The notes beneath the pieces were generated by a model, which saw only the letters and a list, made by a program, of their open reading frames with translations, ran no database searches and was not told the origin of the DNA. The position numbers and the translations under genes are program-made. Shown in pieces: positions 57,303-64,000 of a DNA stretch of 64,000 nt (positions are counted from its first letter, which is position 1; each line of letters begins with the position of its first letter). The stretch spans positions 558,001-622,000 of the forward strand of contig CANKXO010000001.1 in assembly GCA_947487765.1 (NCBI GenBank), read 5' to 3'. Origin of the DNA: an uncultured Pseudomonadales bacterium. Lineage in GTDB: Bacteria; Pseudomonadota; Gammaproteobacteria; Pseudomonadales; Cellvibrionaceae.

Positions 57303-58961
57303 CTATGTTTTTATATCTACTAAATTATAGTCTAAAGAAAAATCCTGTTGCGGTGGCTTCCCATGCACGCACGTCAAGTCATCGACATTAAGTCCATTGG
57401 CTAAGAGCTTATCTCTCAATATATTTATTTCTTGTTGTGCTTTCTGGCAAAGAAGCGATGATTCGGCCCATAAAGTCGCAGAAATTGAATCCTCAACAAT
57501 ATTTAACTGAGTATGCAGTTTCTCATGATTCGGTAAATCAAAAGACATAAAAACTTGCCAGCGACGCTGTGCAGCTTTTTTTTCTTCTTTGTTATCGTGC
57601 TCACTTTCCTCGCTATTGTGTTTTGTGTATTCCTGTTCATGAATACTGATTTGTAATGGCAAAACTTGTTCATTAAAGCGCAGAGGAATTTCGGTATGAA
57701 ATTGTTGCAGTAGAGGTGTACGACCTTCACTGATAGGCCTGTCTAAGCCTAACGAGCGTAGTTGATTTAGTTGGATTTTTGCTTGAGTTTGCTCAATGAG
57801 TTTTTTTAAATGCAGCTCTACAATTCGAGGTAACGATGTTGTTTGAATGTTCTCACTCGGCAATTGAAAACCCAGTAAACGAAACAGTGCCGCTGTTGCT
57901 GTTGCCAGTGTGTTATTTGTGTTTTGTGCAATCAAAGCTAGTGTTGATGTTTGTGCTGGCAATAAACTGCTGATTATTTTTTCTAACTCTTTAGGTGTAA
58001 TATCTGTACTAGTATTTAGAGTTAGTGGTGTTTTTATATTACTTTGTAGCTGGTTATTACTCGCTGTTATGGGTTTGTTATTGATGCCTGCGATGATTTT
58101 ATCTAATGTAGCTCGGATATCTTGAGTAATATTACTATTGCTTGTTTGTTGTTGAGAAACTTTAGACTCTAATGCAATACCAGAATTATTTAATGCCTGC
58201 TTCACTTGCTGACCTTGATTGAGACTACTGGGTGTATGAGTAAAGCTGAGTAATTGGCGTACCGCTTGAAGTGTCGATTCACTCAATAATTTATTTTGAA
58301 TAGAGGTTGGTACTTGATCTAAGCGGGCAATAAATTCTTGTAACTGATTGACGGATTGCTGCCTAGGTAAGCTGTCTTTAATAATATTTGCTGCGATATG
58401 CTGAACTTTTTGTGAAGGTAGCTTATCGATGACCAGTTGTTGGTTGCGTTGCCCTAAAAGTACAGGCTCATTAGTCTTTAATAATTGTGGTGTGATGGTT
58501 GTTAGTAGTTGTGGCTTATTGCTGGGGGTGTTAACAAGCAACTTGGCAAGATACAGTGTAGTCTTCGCGATAAGTTGTTGATTGATTGTTTGTGTCGCTG
58601 CAACATTACTATTTGTTACTGAACTGTTAACAGTTGTTGCCGATTGGGTCACATTTGAGTGTTTAGTGTCTGATAGCTGTTGGCTTAACCTTGTGACAAG
58701 TGATGGGTTGGCTTGTTGTAGTAATGTTTTATCATGGGCATTGAGTACTTGAATGCTTTTGACCTGAGCTTCTATTGTTTGACCTTGTGTAAGTTGCTTA
58801 AGTAAATTGATAATAGCCGTATTGCTGGTTTGCGCTGTTGTTGAGCTATTGGCCGCTAGTGAGGAAGGTGCTGGGCTCAGTATGCTATTACTACCAGAAC
58901 TGGTATTGGTTGATCTGGTATTTCCAGCATTGGGGGGCAATTCAATCACAGTCTGTATCAC
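57303..58961 (-). CDS. FliK-like hook-length control domain protein (second copy)
   Basis: About 552 residues from GTG 58961, giving IQTVIELPPNAGN; the frame stays open to 59078, but the extra 39 residues look like untranslated sequence and overlap the likely ccmA promoter region. No Shine-Dalgarno sequence decides the start. A long Gln/Thr/Ser/Asn-rich region (~10-340) precedes a C-terminal Flg_hook-like domain with IPLRFNEQVLPLQISIHEQEY, WQVFMSFDLPNHEKLHTQLNIVEDSISATLWAES. It is co-directional with the FlhB-like gene, suggesting a paired function like FliK-FlhB. Confidence 0.78.
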   Translation of the reverse strand: MIQTVIELPPNAGNTRSTNTSSGSNSILSPAPSSLAANSSTTAQTSNTAIINLLKQLTQGQTIEAQVKSIQVLNAHDKTLLQQANPSLVTRLSQQLSDTKHSNVTQSATTVNSSVTNSNVAATQTINQQLIAKTTLYLAKLLVNTPSNKPQLLTTITPQLLKTNEPVLLGQRNQQLVIDKLPSQKVQHIAANIIKDSLPRQQSVNQLQEFIARLDQVPTSIQNKLLSESTLQAVRQLLSFTHTPSSLNQGQQVKQALNNSGIALESKVSQQQTSNSNITQDIRATLDKIIAGINNKPITASNNQLQSNIKTPLTLNTSTDITPKELEKIISSLLPAQTSTLALIAQNTNNTLATATAALFRLLGFQLPSENIQTTSLPRIVELHLKKLIEQTQAKIQLNQLRSLGLDRPISEGRTPLLQQFHTEIPLRFNEQVLPLQISIHEQEYTKHNSEESEHDNKEEKKAAQRRWQVFMSFDLPNHEKLHTQLNIVEDSISATLWAESSLLCQKAQQEINILRDKLLANGLNVDDLTCVHGKPPQQDFSLDYNLVDIKT

Positions 58962-59079
58962 GCAGTAAGTTGTTAACTGAAGGTTCAGGCAGAGTTTTAT
59001 TAAGAATAGCAACAAATTCCCACACTCGCGCAGCAAACCCTTATAATGCTGCGGTTTATAACGGTAAGGTAAGACCATT

Positions 59080-59784
59080 TTGCCAGCAGCAAGTCCATCG
59101 TCGTCCGCAAATTCATCCTCGGTTTTATTGGAGTGCCAACAGCTTTCCTGTGAACGGGATGGCCGGGTACTATTTCACCAGCTAGATCTAGTGGTTAATA
59201 CAGGTGATGTGGTTCAAATTGAAGGGCCTAATGGCTGTGGTAAAACCACTTTTTTACGTGCACTCACAACATTATTACCGGATTATCAGGGCTCGATACA
59301 ATGGCAAGGTGAATCCATACAGAGAGCCCGAACAAACTATTTGGCAAATTTGTTGTTTATCGGTCATTTGCCTGGTGTTAAAAAAACGCTGACGCCTCGT
59401 GAAAACCTGATTTTTCTGACTCACCTTCATCAAACAGCAGATATTAACGCTATTGATAAAGCTTTAGCGAAAGTCGGCCTCTACGGTTATGAAGAGATGC
59501 CAGGTCATCAATTATCAGCAGGGCAGTTGCGCCGTGTTGCCTTGGCTCGTTTATATTTGAGTAAAGCCCCGGTTTGGGTACTGGATGAACCCTATACCGC
59601 TATTGATAAGCAAGGTATCAGTCACTTAGAGACTTTGTTTGTGGAGCATGCTGCTAACGGTGGTTGTGTTGTGCTGACGACCCATCAATCTCCATCCATA
59701 GATAACCTCAAGCGTATTCAGTTAGAACACTATTCTCCTCGCCATACATCGGTAGCTGTTAATAAGGATTCATATGCCCAATAG
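59080..59784 (+). CDS. ccmA: Cytochrome c maturation ABC ATPase CcmA
   Basis: 234 residues. It begins at TTG 59080, with AAGG 10 nt upstream; no ATG gives an intact domain. The P-loop is EGPNGCGKTTFLRAL, the signature motif is HQLSAGQLRRVALARL, and Walker B is PVWVLDEPYTAID. CcmA with CcmB and CcmC releases heme-loaded CcmE for cytochrome c assembly at the inner membrane. A perfect TATAAT (59042-59047) lies 33 bp before the start, without a good -35. It overlaps ccmB by 11 bp. Confidence 0.94.
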   Translation: MPAASPSSSANSSSVLLECQQLSCERDGRVLFHQLDLVVNTGDVVQIEGPNGCGKTTFLRALTTLLPDYQGSIQWQGESIQRARTNYLANLLFIGHLPGVKKTLTPRENLIFLTHLHQTADINAIDKALAKVGLYGYEEMPGHQLSAGQLRRVALARLYLSKAPVWVLDEPYTAIDKQGISHLETLFVEHAANGGCVVLTTHQSPSIDNLKRIQLEHYSPRHTSVAVNKDSYAQ

Positions 59785-60466
59785 TCAGATATCGTTGAGA
59801 CAAGGCCTTACTGCTGTTTTAAAACGTGATGTACTCGGGGCTTTTCGCCAGCGAGGGGATATGCTCAACCCTGTGGTCTTCTTTTTGATGGTGGTTACCA
59901 TGATGCCATTAGGTATCTCGCCAGAATCGAAGTCATTGGCGTTTTTAGCACCAGGGTTATTATGGGTCATCGCTTTATTGGCAACTTTACTGTCATTAGA
60001 TAGTCTATTCCGGAGTGATTATGAGGATGGTTCTTTAGAGCAGCTCGTATTAAGCCCTCAGCCTCTGTATTTTATGGTGCTTGCCAAGGTATGTTCCCAT
60101 TGGTTAACAACAGGTTTGCCGCTCACCATTGTCGCGCCAGTATTAGGAATACTACTGGCTTTACCCGCCGAAGGCTATATTCCATTATGGTTATCGTTAT
60201 TGTTGGGCACTGTAACCTTAAGCTTGGTAGGAGCAATTGGGGCTGCGTTAACGGTTTCTTTGCGTAAAGGTGGGTTATTATTATCATTAATTATTATGCC
60301 GCTTTATGTCCCGGTTTTAATCTTTGGGGCGAGCTGTGTACGTCTGGCGGTTGATGGGTTTTCTATTGGAGGGCCGTTGGCAATCTTAGGTGCTTTTTGT
60401 GCAGCTGCAATTGTGCTAGCCCCTCTGGCGATAGCAGGGGCACTAAAAATGAGTGTTGAAGCGTAA
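59774..60466 (+). CDS. ccmB: Cytochrome c maturation permease CcmB
   Basis: 230 residues with six spans. VLKRDVLGAFRQRGDMLNPVVFFLMVVTMMPLGISPE is the CcmB N-terminus, followed by LSLDSLFRSDYEDGSLEQLVLSPQPL and the C-terminal PLYVPVLIFGASCV. It forms the ABC transporter with CcmA. It overlaps ccmA by 11 bp. Confidence 0.96.
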   Translation: MPNSQISLRQGLTAVLKRDVLGAFRQRGDMLNPVVFFLMVVTMMPLGISPESKSLAFLAPGLLWVIALLATLLSLDSLFRSDYEDGSLEQLVLSPQPLYFMVLAKVCSHWLTTGLPLTIVAPVLGILLALPAEGYIPLWLSLLLGTVTLSLVGAIGAALTVSLRKGGLLLSLIIMPLYVPVLIFGASCVRLAVDGFSIGGPLAILGAFCAAAIVLAPLAIAGALKMSVEA

Positions 60467-60492
60467 ACAAAGAATTATATGAGGAATAGTCG

Positions 60493-61236
60493 TTGAATTG
60501 GCAGTGGTTTCATCGTTTAGGTTCACCCCGTTGGTTTTATGAGAAAACCAGTCGGTGGTCACCGTGGTTAGCTATAGTGACGTTCGTGCTGTTAGCGATT
60601 GGTGTGGCTTGGGGCTTAGGCTTTACGCCTCTCGATAGTAAGCAGGGTAATAGTTTTCGTATTATTTATATTCATGTGCCCGCTGCATTTCTAGCGTTAG
60701 CAGGTTATTACGTGATGGCGATTGCGGGTGCAGTCGGCCTGATCTGGAAAATGAAATTATCGTATATGGTAATGAAAAATGCAGCGCCAATAGGAGCTGT
60801 GTTGACATTTATCTCTTTGGCGACAGGCGCTATTTGGGGCAAGCCGACATGGGGTACATGGTGGGTATGGGATGCACGTATTACGTCAATGTTAATTTTG
60901 TTCTTTTTATACTTAGGTGTTATGGCATTGCAAGGTGCTTACCAAAGCCGTGATTTGGGTAATAAGTCTGCCGCCATTTTGTCTTTAGTCGGAACGATTA
61001 ACATTCCCATTATTTATAAATCGGTAGATTGGTGGTTCACACTTCACCAGCCTGCCACCTTGAAATTGACAGGTCCATCGAGTATTGACCCATCGATGGC
61101 TTATCCTTTAATTATTATGATAGTTGGCTTTTATTGCCTTTATGCCTGGTTGTTAATGTTTTGGACGCGTTTGGAAATCCTTGATCAAGAGCAAAAAACA
61201 AAGTGGGTAAAAGAGTTATTATTAGGCCAAAGGTAA
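60493..61236 (+). CDS. ccmC: Heme delivery protein CcmC
   Basis: 247 residues with six spans. It starts at TTG 60493, with GAGGAA upstream. The WWD heme-handling motif is seen in WGKPTWGTWWVWDARITSMLILFFLYLG, and periplasmic His residues appear in YIHVPAAF and LHQPATLK. CcmC attaches heme to CcmE. ccmD follows after 4 bp. Confidence 0.96.
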   Translation: MNWQWFHRLGSPRWFYEKTSRWSPWLAIVTFVLLAIGVAWGLGFTPLDSKQGNSFRIIYIHVPAAFLALAGYYVMAIAGAVGLIWKMKLSYMVMKNAAPIGAVLTFISLATGAIWGKPTWGTWWVWDARITSMLILFFLYLGVMALQGAYQSRDLGNKSAAILSLVGTINIPIIYKSVDWWFTLHQPATLKLTGPSSIDPSMAYPLIIMIVGFYCLYAWLLMFWTRLEILDQEQKTKWVKELLLGQR

Positions 61237-61240
61237 CCGC

Positions 61241-61435
61241 ATGAAATTTCAATTTGATAGTTTATTAGCCTTTATCGAAATGGCTGGACATGGCCCTTAT
61301 GTTTGGGCAAGTTATATTCTAACGTTTATATCTATCGCATTATTAATTTATATTCCTTATAAACTAAAACAGCAATTAGTTGCCCAAGTAAGGCGCCAAC
61401 AAAGGATAGAAGAGCAGGTAATGCAGGCTAAATAG
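61241..61435 (+). CDS. ccmD: Heme exporter subunit CcmD
   Basis: 64 residues, one membrane span: FIEMAGHGPYVWASYILTFISIALLIYIPYKLK is the CcmD signature, with a basic C-terminus. It is required for release of holo-CcmE from the CcmABC complex. AAAGG stands upstream of ATG. Confidence 0.92.
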   Translation: MKFQFDSLLAFIEMAGHGPYVWASYILTFISIALLIYIPYKLKQQLVAQVRRQQRIEEQVMQAK

Positions 61436-61534
61436 GCCCAGTAAAAGCATTGATGATAATAAGGATAGAGTTTTTTCTGTTTTATGGTCGTTGATTGAAT
61501 TGACCGCTATTATCAATTTTTTACGAGAAAGACT

Positions 61535-62212
61535 ATGAATATCAAATACCTACTGCTCAGTACATTGTGTGCTCTTGTTTTAACAGCGTGTTCAGCGCAT
61601 CAAAAAATTTACCCTGACTCTAATCATGTTTTAGATCAAAGTAGTGGGAAAGGCCTAGTGTTTTTTTCATATAGTAGTTTTGGTCTGCATGATGTCCCTT
61701 TTTCTCTGTTATATCGGCGTACACCGAATAAACGCTTAGTCAATGTAGGGGAATTGTCCTTAGTAAATAGAGGCAGTCAAACTGGATACAGTTATAGCAA
61801 TAAATACGGCAGCAAGTCACATCAAAATAGCGACGAAAGTTTGCATGTGTTTAATTTGCCCGAAGGGCAATATGAGTTCTATGGCATGTTTATTGAAGAA
61901 GATTACGAGCAGGCTGATTGGACCATCGTAACTGATTTTTCTATTCCTTTTGAGGTGACGTCAGGCAAAATAACGTATATTGGTAACATAGATATACAAA
62001 CGGCATCAATTGGTAATAATGATTATGTTGTTAAGTCTGAATTATCGCGGAATAATCGCCTAGACGATGATTTAGTGACCTTGTCTGAACAGTTTCCAAA
62101 TCTTAAAAAGGACGATATTGTTTCATTTTCAGGTCTTGATAAGGAAAAAGGCGAAAGTATTGTCCGTATCCATTATGGTAGAGAAAGAAGTTTAGGCCAA
62201 AAAATTATTTAG
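61535..62212 (+). CDS. Lipoprotein of unknown function inside the ccm cluster
   Basis: 225 residues. A signal peptide ends in the lipobox LTAC (Cys19), followed by a beta-rich domain: GKGLVFFSYSSFGLHDVPFSLLYRR, VFNLPEGQYEFYGMFIEEDYEQ and ITYIGNIDIQTA. The form loosely recalls DUF2846-type lipoproteins (GKGLVFF, LPEGQYEF), but I cannot confirm membership. It sits between ccmD and ccmE, on the same strand, where gammaproteobacteria normally have no gene; an insertion into the operon is likely. The residue after Cys19 is Ser, consistent with outer-membrane sorting. Confidence 0.72.
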   Translation: MNIKYLLLSTLCALVLTACSAHQKIYPDSNHVLDQSSGKGLVFFSYSSFGLHDVPFSLLYRRTPNKRLVNVGELSLVNRGSQTGYSYSNKYGSKSHQNSDESLHVFNLPEGQYEFYGMFIEEDYEQADWTIVTDFSIPFEVTSGKITYIGNIDIQTASIGNNDYVVKSELSRNNRLDDDLVTLSEQFPNLKKDDIVSFSGLDKEKGESIVRIHYGRERSLGQKII

Positions 62213-62299
62213 GTTTTGGCATAACGTTTTACAAAGGTTTTTAGCTACAATGTGCAGCAACAGTCAGTTCACTTTATATTCTGTGAAAAAGGTAATTTA

Positions 62300-62755
62300 A
62301 TGCATCCAGTTCGTAAACAGCGTCTATTTCTTGTTCTTTTTATCGTCGTTTTTTCCAGTATCGCTATATTGTTAATGACGTATGCCCTACGAGAAAATAT
62401 TAATTTGTTTTACCCACCGAGTAAGATTGTAGCGGGTGAGGCACCTATCGAGAGAACCATTCGTGCAGGTGGTTGTGTTTTAGCAGGCACTGTTACACGT
62501 TCAACTAAAAACTTGGATGTTAGTTTTCGTATTACGGATGGCGCTGCCGATATGCAAGTCAATTATAATGGTATTTTGCCGGACTTATTTGCCGAGGGTG
62601 AAGCAGTGGTTGTTAATGGAAAGCTATCACAAGCTGGTGAATTCAATGCAACGGAAGTGTTGGCTAAGCATGATGAAAACTACATGCCACCTGAAGTCGC
62701 TGAAGCGATGAAAGAAGCGGGTACTCTGCATCAGGAAACCTGCGACATTATCTAA
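62300..62755 (+). CDS. ccmE: Cytochrome c-type heme chaperone CcmE
   Basis: 151 residues from ATG 62300, which has AAAAAGG 7 nt upstream; a frame extension to 62252 is rejected. A short N-terminal anchor (RLFLVLFIVVFSSIAILLMTYAL) precedes an OB-fold domain with FYPPSKIVAGEAP, RAGGCVLAGTVTR and VVNGKL. The covalent heme-binding His is His124 in AKHDENYMPPEV, with the conserved Tyr128. CcmE carries heme to the CcmF/H ligase. No ccmF follows within the window. Confidence 0.95.
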   Translation: MHPVRKQRLFLVLFIVVFSSIAILLMTYALRENINLFYPPSKIVAGEAPIERTIRAGGCVLAGTVTRSTKNLDVSFRITDGAADMQVNYNGILPDLFAEGEAVVVNGKLSQAGEFNATEVLAKHDENYMPPEVAEAMKEAGTLHQETCDII

Positions 62756-63066
62756 ATGCTTAGGAATAACTCACTAGAACTAGTTAGTAGCATCACTAGT
62801 TCTAGTGAGTTATGAGCACTATTCTTTTATTGTGGCTTTAAACGCCAGCCTATTCTGTTAGTATCCTTTCAAATAATATCTCCTAAAACGAATTGCTAAA
62901 ATGTAGTTGTAACCTGTTTGGGTTTTCAGCTTTGATTTTGGTGCTTCCATAAATTATCAGATTATTCATTTTTAATTAGGAGCTAGATAAAAATATTCTA
63001 TTTCAATCTCTGCGCTGCATTTATTTAGCAGTATCAAAGCAGCCTTCACATTTAAGGAGAAATAAC
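62756..63066. other. 311-bp gap between ccmE and the FG-GAP gene
   Basis: Contains the perfect inverted repeat at 62766-62813 and otherwise AT-rich sequence with no credible reading frame. ccmF, the expected next gene, is absent. Confidence 0.6.
62766..62813. repeat. 19-bp perfect inverted repeat after ccmE
   Basis: ATAACTCACTAGAACTAGT (62766-62784), a 10-nt loop, and its exact complement (62795-62813). It starts 11 bp after the ccmE stop. Only a weak T-rich stretch (ATTCTTTTA) follows. Each arm also contains the smaller dyad ACTAG-AA-CTAGT, so the site may be more than a terminator. Confidence 0.85.
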
Positions 63067-64000
63067 ATGAAGGTTATTAATATCAAAGCAATAGTCAAGA
63101 ATCGAGTATCAATTAGTTTACTGAGTTTTTTCATGCTACTCGTTGGTTGTGAAAGCGATCAGCGCTTGGAGCAAAGCCGTTTAGATGATTTTGGGCGCTT
63201 TGGGCGTTCGGTAGATATATCCATTTTTACAGCTGTGGTTGGTGCTTATCAAGAGTCAAATGGTGCCGCAGAAGGTGCTGCTTATGTTTACACTCGTAGA
63301 GATAATACCTGGTCAATTCAAGCAAGATTAGAATCTCCAACCCCGGGTGATGAACAATTTGGTGATGCTGTTGCTGTTTCAGGGTCGATTATTGCTGTTG
63401 GAGCCCCTTTAGATAATCAGCCTGGGGCGTTTCGTTCTGGGTCGGTGTACCTTTATCAACGTGATGCGGATAATAATTGGAGTCATCTTCAAACATTGAG
63501 CTCTCCTTTACCTCATGAAGCCTGGGAGGCTTTTGGTATTTCAGTTTCTCTTGATGGAGATATTTTAGTCGTTGGTGCGGTTGATCGCGATCAAGGGGCT
63601 GCTACTAATGCGGGTGCAGCGTTTGTTTATGAACGTAATGGGGGTGTTTTTAGTTTAAGTGGTAATTTAGCTGCTCCATCTCCCAATGCGTCTGATAAGT
63701 TTGGCTCTCGTGTTGAAGTTGCCGGTAATACTATTGCGGTGAGTGCAGTGAGACGGGACTCACCGAACGGTGATGATATAGGAACGGTTTTTGTTTATGA
63801 ACGTAACCGAGGTGGATTTTCATTAGCTCAAACTTTGGTTGCTAGTGATGCAGCTGAAGATGATATTTTCGGTACAGGTATTGCGCTTTTTGAAAACAAC
63901 GATGGTTCACGGCGTCTAGTTATAGGGGCAGAAAGCGCTGATGTTGGTGCTAATAATAATGCAGGTGCTGCTTATGTATTTGATGCTCCTGTAGCGGGTG
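63067..64000 (+). CDS. FG-GAP repeat lipoprotein, 5' part
   Basis: Open from ATG 63067 (AAGGAGA 6 nt upstream) to the end of the window, so at least 311 residues are seen and the end is missing. A signal peptide ends in lipobox LLVGC. The body repeats a unit of 55-65 residues with a Phe-Gly start (FGDAVAVSG, FGISVSLDG, FGSRVEVAG, FGTGIALFE), a SIIAVGAP-like strand, then GSVYLYQRD or GAAFVYERN: FG-GAP-type beta-propeller blades as in integrin alpha subunits. Such lipoproteins are probably exposed at the cell surface and bind ligands; no enzyme motif is seen. Confidence 0.87.
   Translation, partial: MKVINIKAIVKNRVSISLLSFFMLLVGCESDQRLEQSRLDDFGRFGRSVDISIFTAVVGAYQESNGAAEGAAYVYTRRDNTWSIQARLESPTPGDEQFGDAVAVSGSIIAVGAPLDNQPGAFRSGSVYLYQRDADNNWSHLQTLSSPLPHEAWEAFGISVSLDGDILVVGAVDRDQGAATNAGAAFVYERNGGVFSLSGNLAAPSPNASDKFGSRVEVAGNTIAVSAVRRDSPNGDDIGTVFVYERNRGGFSLAQTLVASDAAEDDIFGTGIALFENNDGSRRLVIGAESADVGANNNAGAAYVFDAPVAG

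Noticed and set aside
59042-59047. Perfect TATAAT before ccmA as a promoter
   Set aside because: No acceptable -35 hexamer at 16-18 bp spacing (the region reads CCCACA or TTCCCA), so it is noted in the ccmA entry but not listed as a promoter.
58962-59078. Extra 39 codons at the start of the second FliK-like gene
   Set aside because: The sequence overlaps the likely ccmA promoter region, lacks a ribosome site and does not look like a protein N-terminus; start remains uncertain.
62252-62299. Longer ccmE start
   Set aside because: The extra 16 residues precede a good Shine-Dalgarno sequence and ATG 62300, and the family N-terminus begins at that ATG.
1-64000. CRISPR arrays, tRNA or rRNA genes, insertion sequences, integrases
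   Set aside because: No regularly spaced repeats, cloverleaf-type sequences or transposase and integrase motifs were seen on either strand by eye.

Overview
The window looks like chromosome of an aquatic, flagellated, respiring gammaproteobacterium. It is moderately AT-rich. The order rpmF-plsX-fabD-fabG-acpP-fabF-pabC-mltG-tmk with no fabH, the order fliK-fliLMNOPQR-flhB, and ccmABCDE next to a second FliK/FlhB-like pair all recall Pseudomonas and related marine groups (a Cellvibrionales/Spongiibacteraceae-type organism is my inference). No tRNA, rRNA, transposase, integrase, phage gene or CRISPR array was seen.

Layout. 1-9.7 kb: tail of an sppA-type peptidase, maf (reverse strand), then a 50S L32 and fatty-acid block from yceD to tmk, punctuated by several intrinsic terminators. 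9.7-14.4 kb: old-yellow-enzyme gene divergent from an HxlR regulator, a PAS-PAS-GGDEF diguanylate cyclase, a YcaQ-like DNA glycosylase and a 51-residue membrane peptide. 14.6-21.3 kb: accessory stretch with a Vps62-like protein carrying a duplicated N-terminal module, then a divergent four-gene locus (unorthodox histidine kinase and response regulator versus a coiled-coil polytopic membrane protein and a VWA lipoprotein). This locus is the best candidate for an undescribed system. 21.4-24.7 kb: a periplasmic catalase-related peroxidase divergent from an OhrR/MarR regulator with a striking dyad between them, then DUF1330, YceI and YnfA. 24.7-28.6 kb: an 865-bp non-coding stretch with a 22-bp perfect inverted repeat and a 12-bp palindrome, then mcl-mtkA-mtkB. 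28.7-34.1 kb: small enzymes, a LysE exporter, a metallo-beta-lactamase-fold protein, a delta-type carbonic anhydrase and an O-acyltransferase.

34.2-41.4 kb: flagellar hook-length control, C-ring and export-gate genes, with sigma-54-type promoter sequences before fliK and before fliL. 41.4-48.6 kb: a TetR regulator, an ABC1/UbiB-like kinase, a four-helix membrane protein, an SDR, a monooxygenase-fold protein, an SMR transporter, a methyltransferase and two acetyltransferases, nearly all on the plus strand with short gaps. 48.7-56.9 kb: PreP-like M16 peptidase, DUF599, GIY-YIG and J-domain proteins, Ppx/GppA phosphatase, methyltransferase, MsrA and DUF924. 57.0-62.8 kb: orphan FlhB-like and FliK-like genes divergent from ccmABCD, an unrecognised lipoprotein, then ccmE. 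The window ends inside an FG-GAP lipoprotein gene.

Together the genes cover membrane-lipid synthesis, flagellar assembly, cytochrome c maturation, peroxide and electrophile responses, and conversion of malate through malyl-CoA to acetyl-CoA and glyoxylate. All functional calls come from reading motifs and recalled family sequences; no database search was run.
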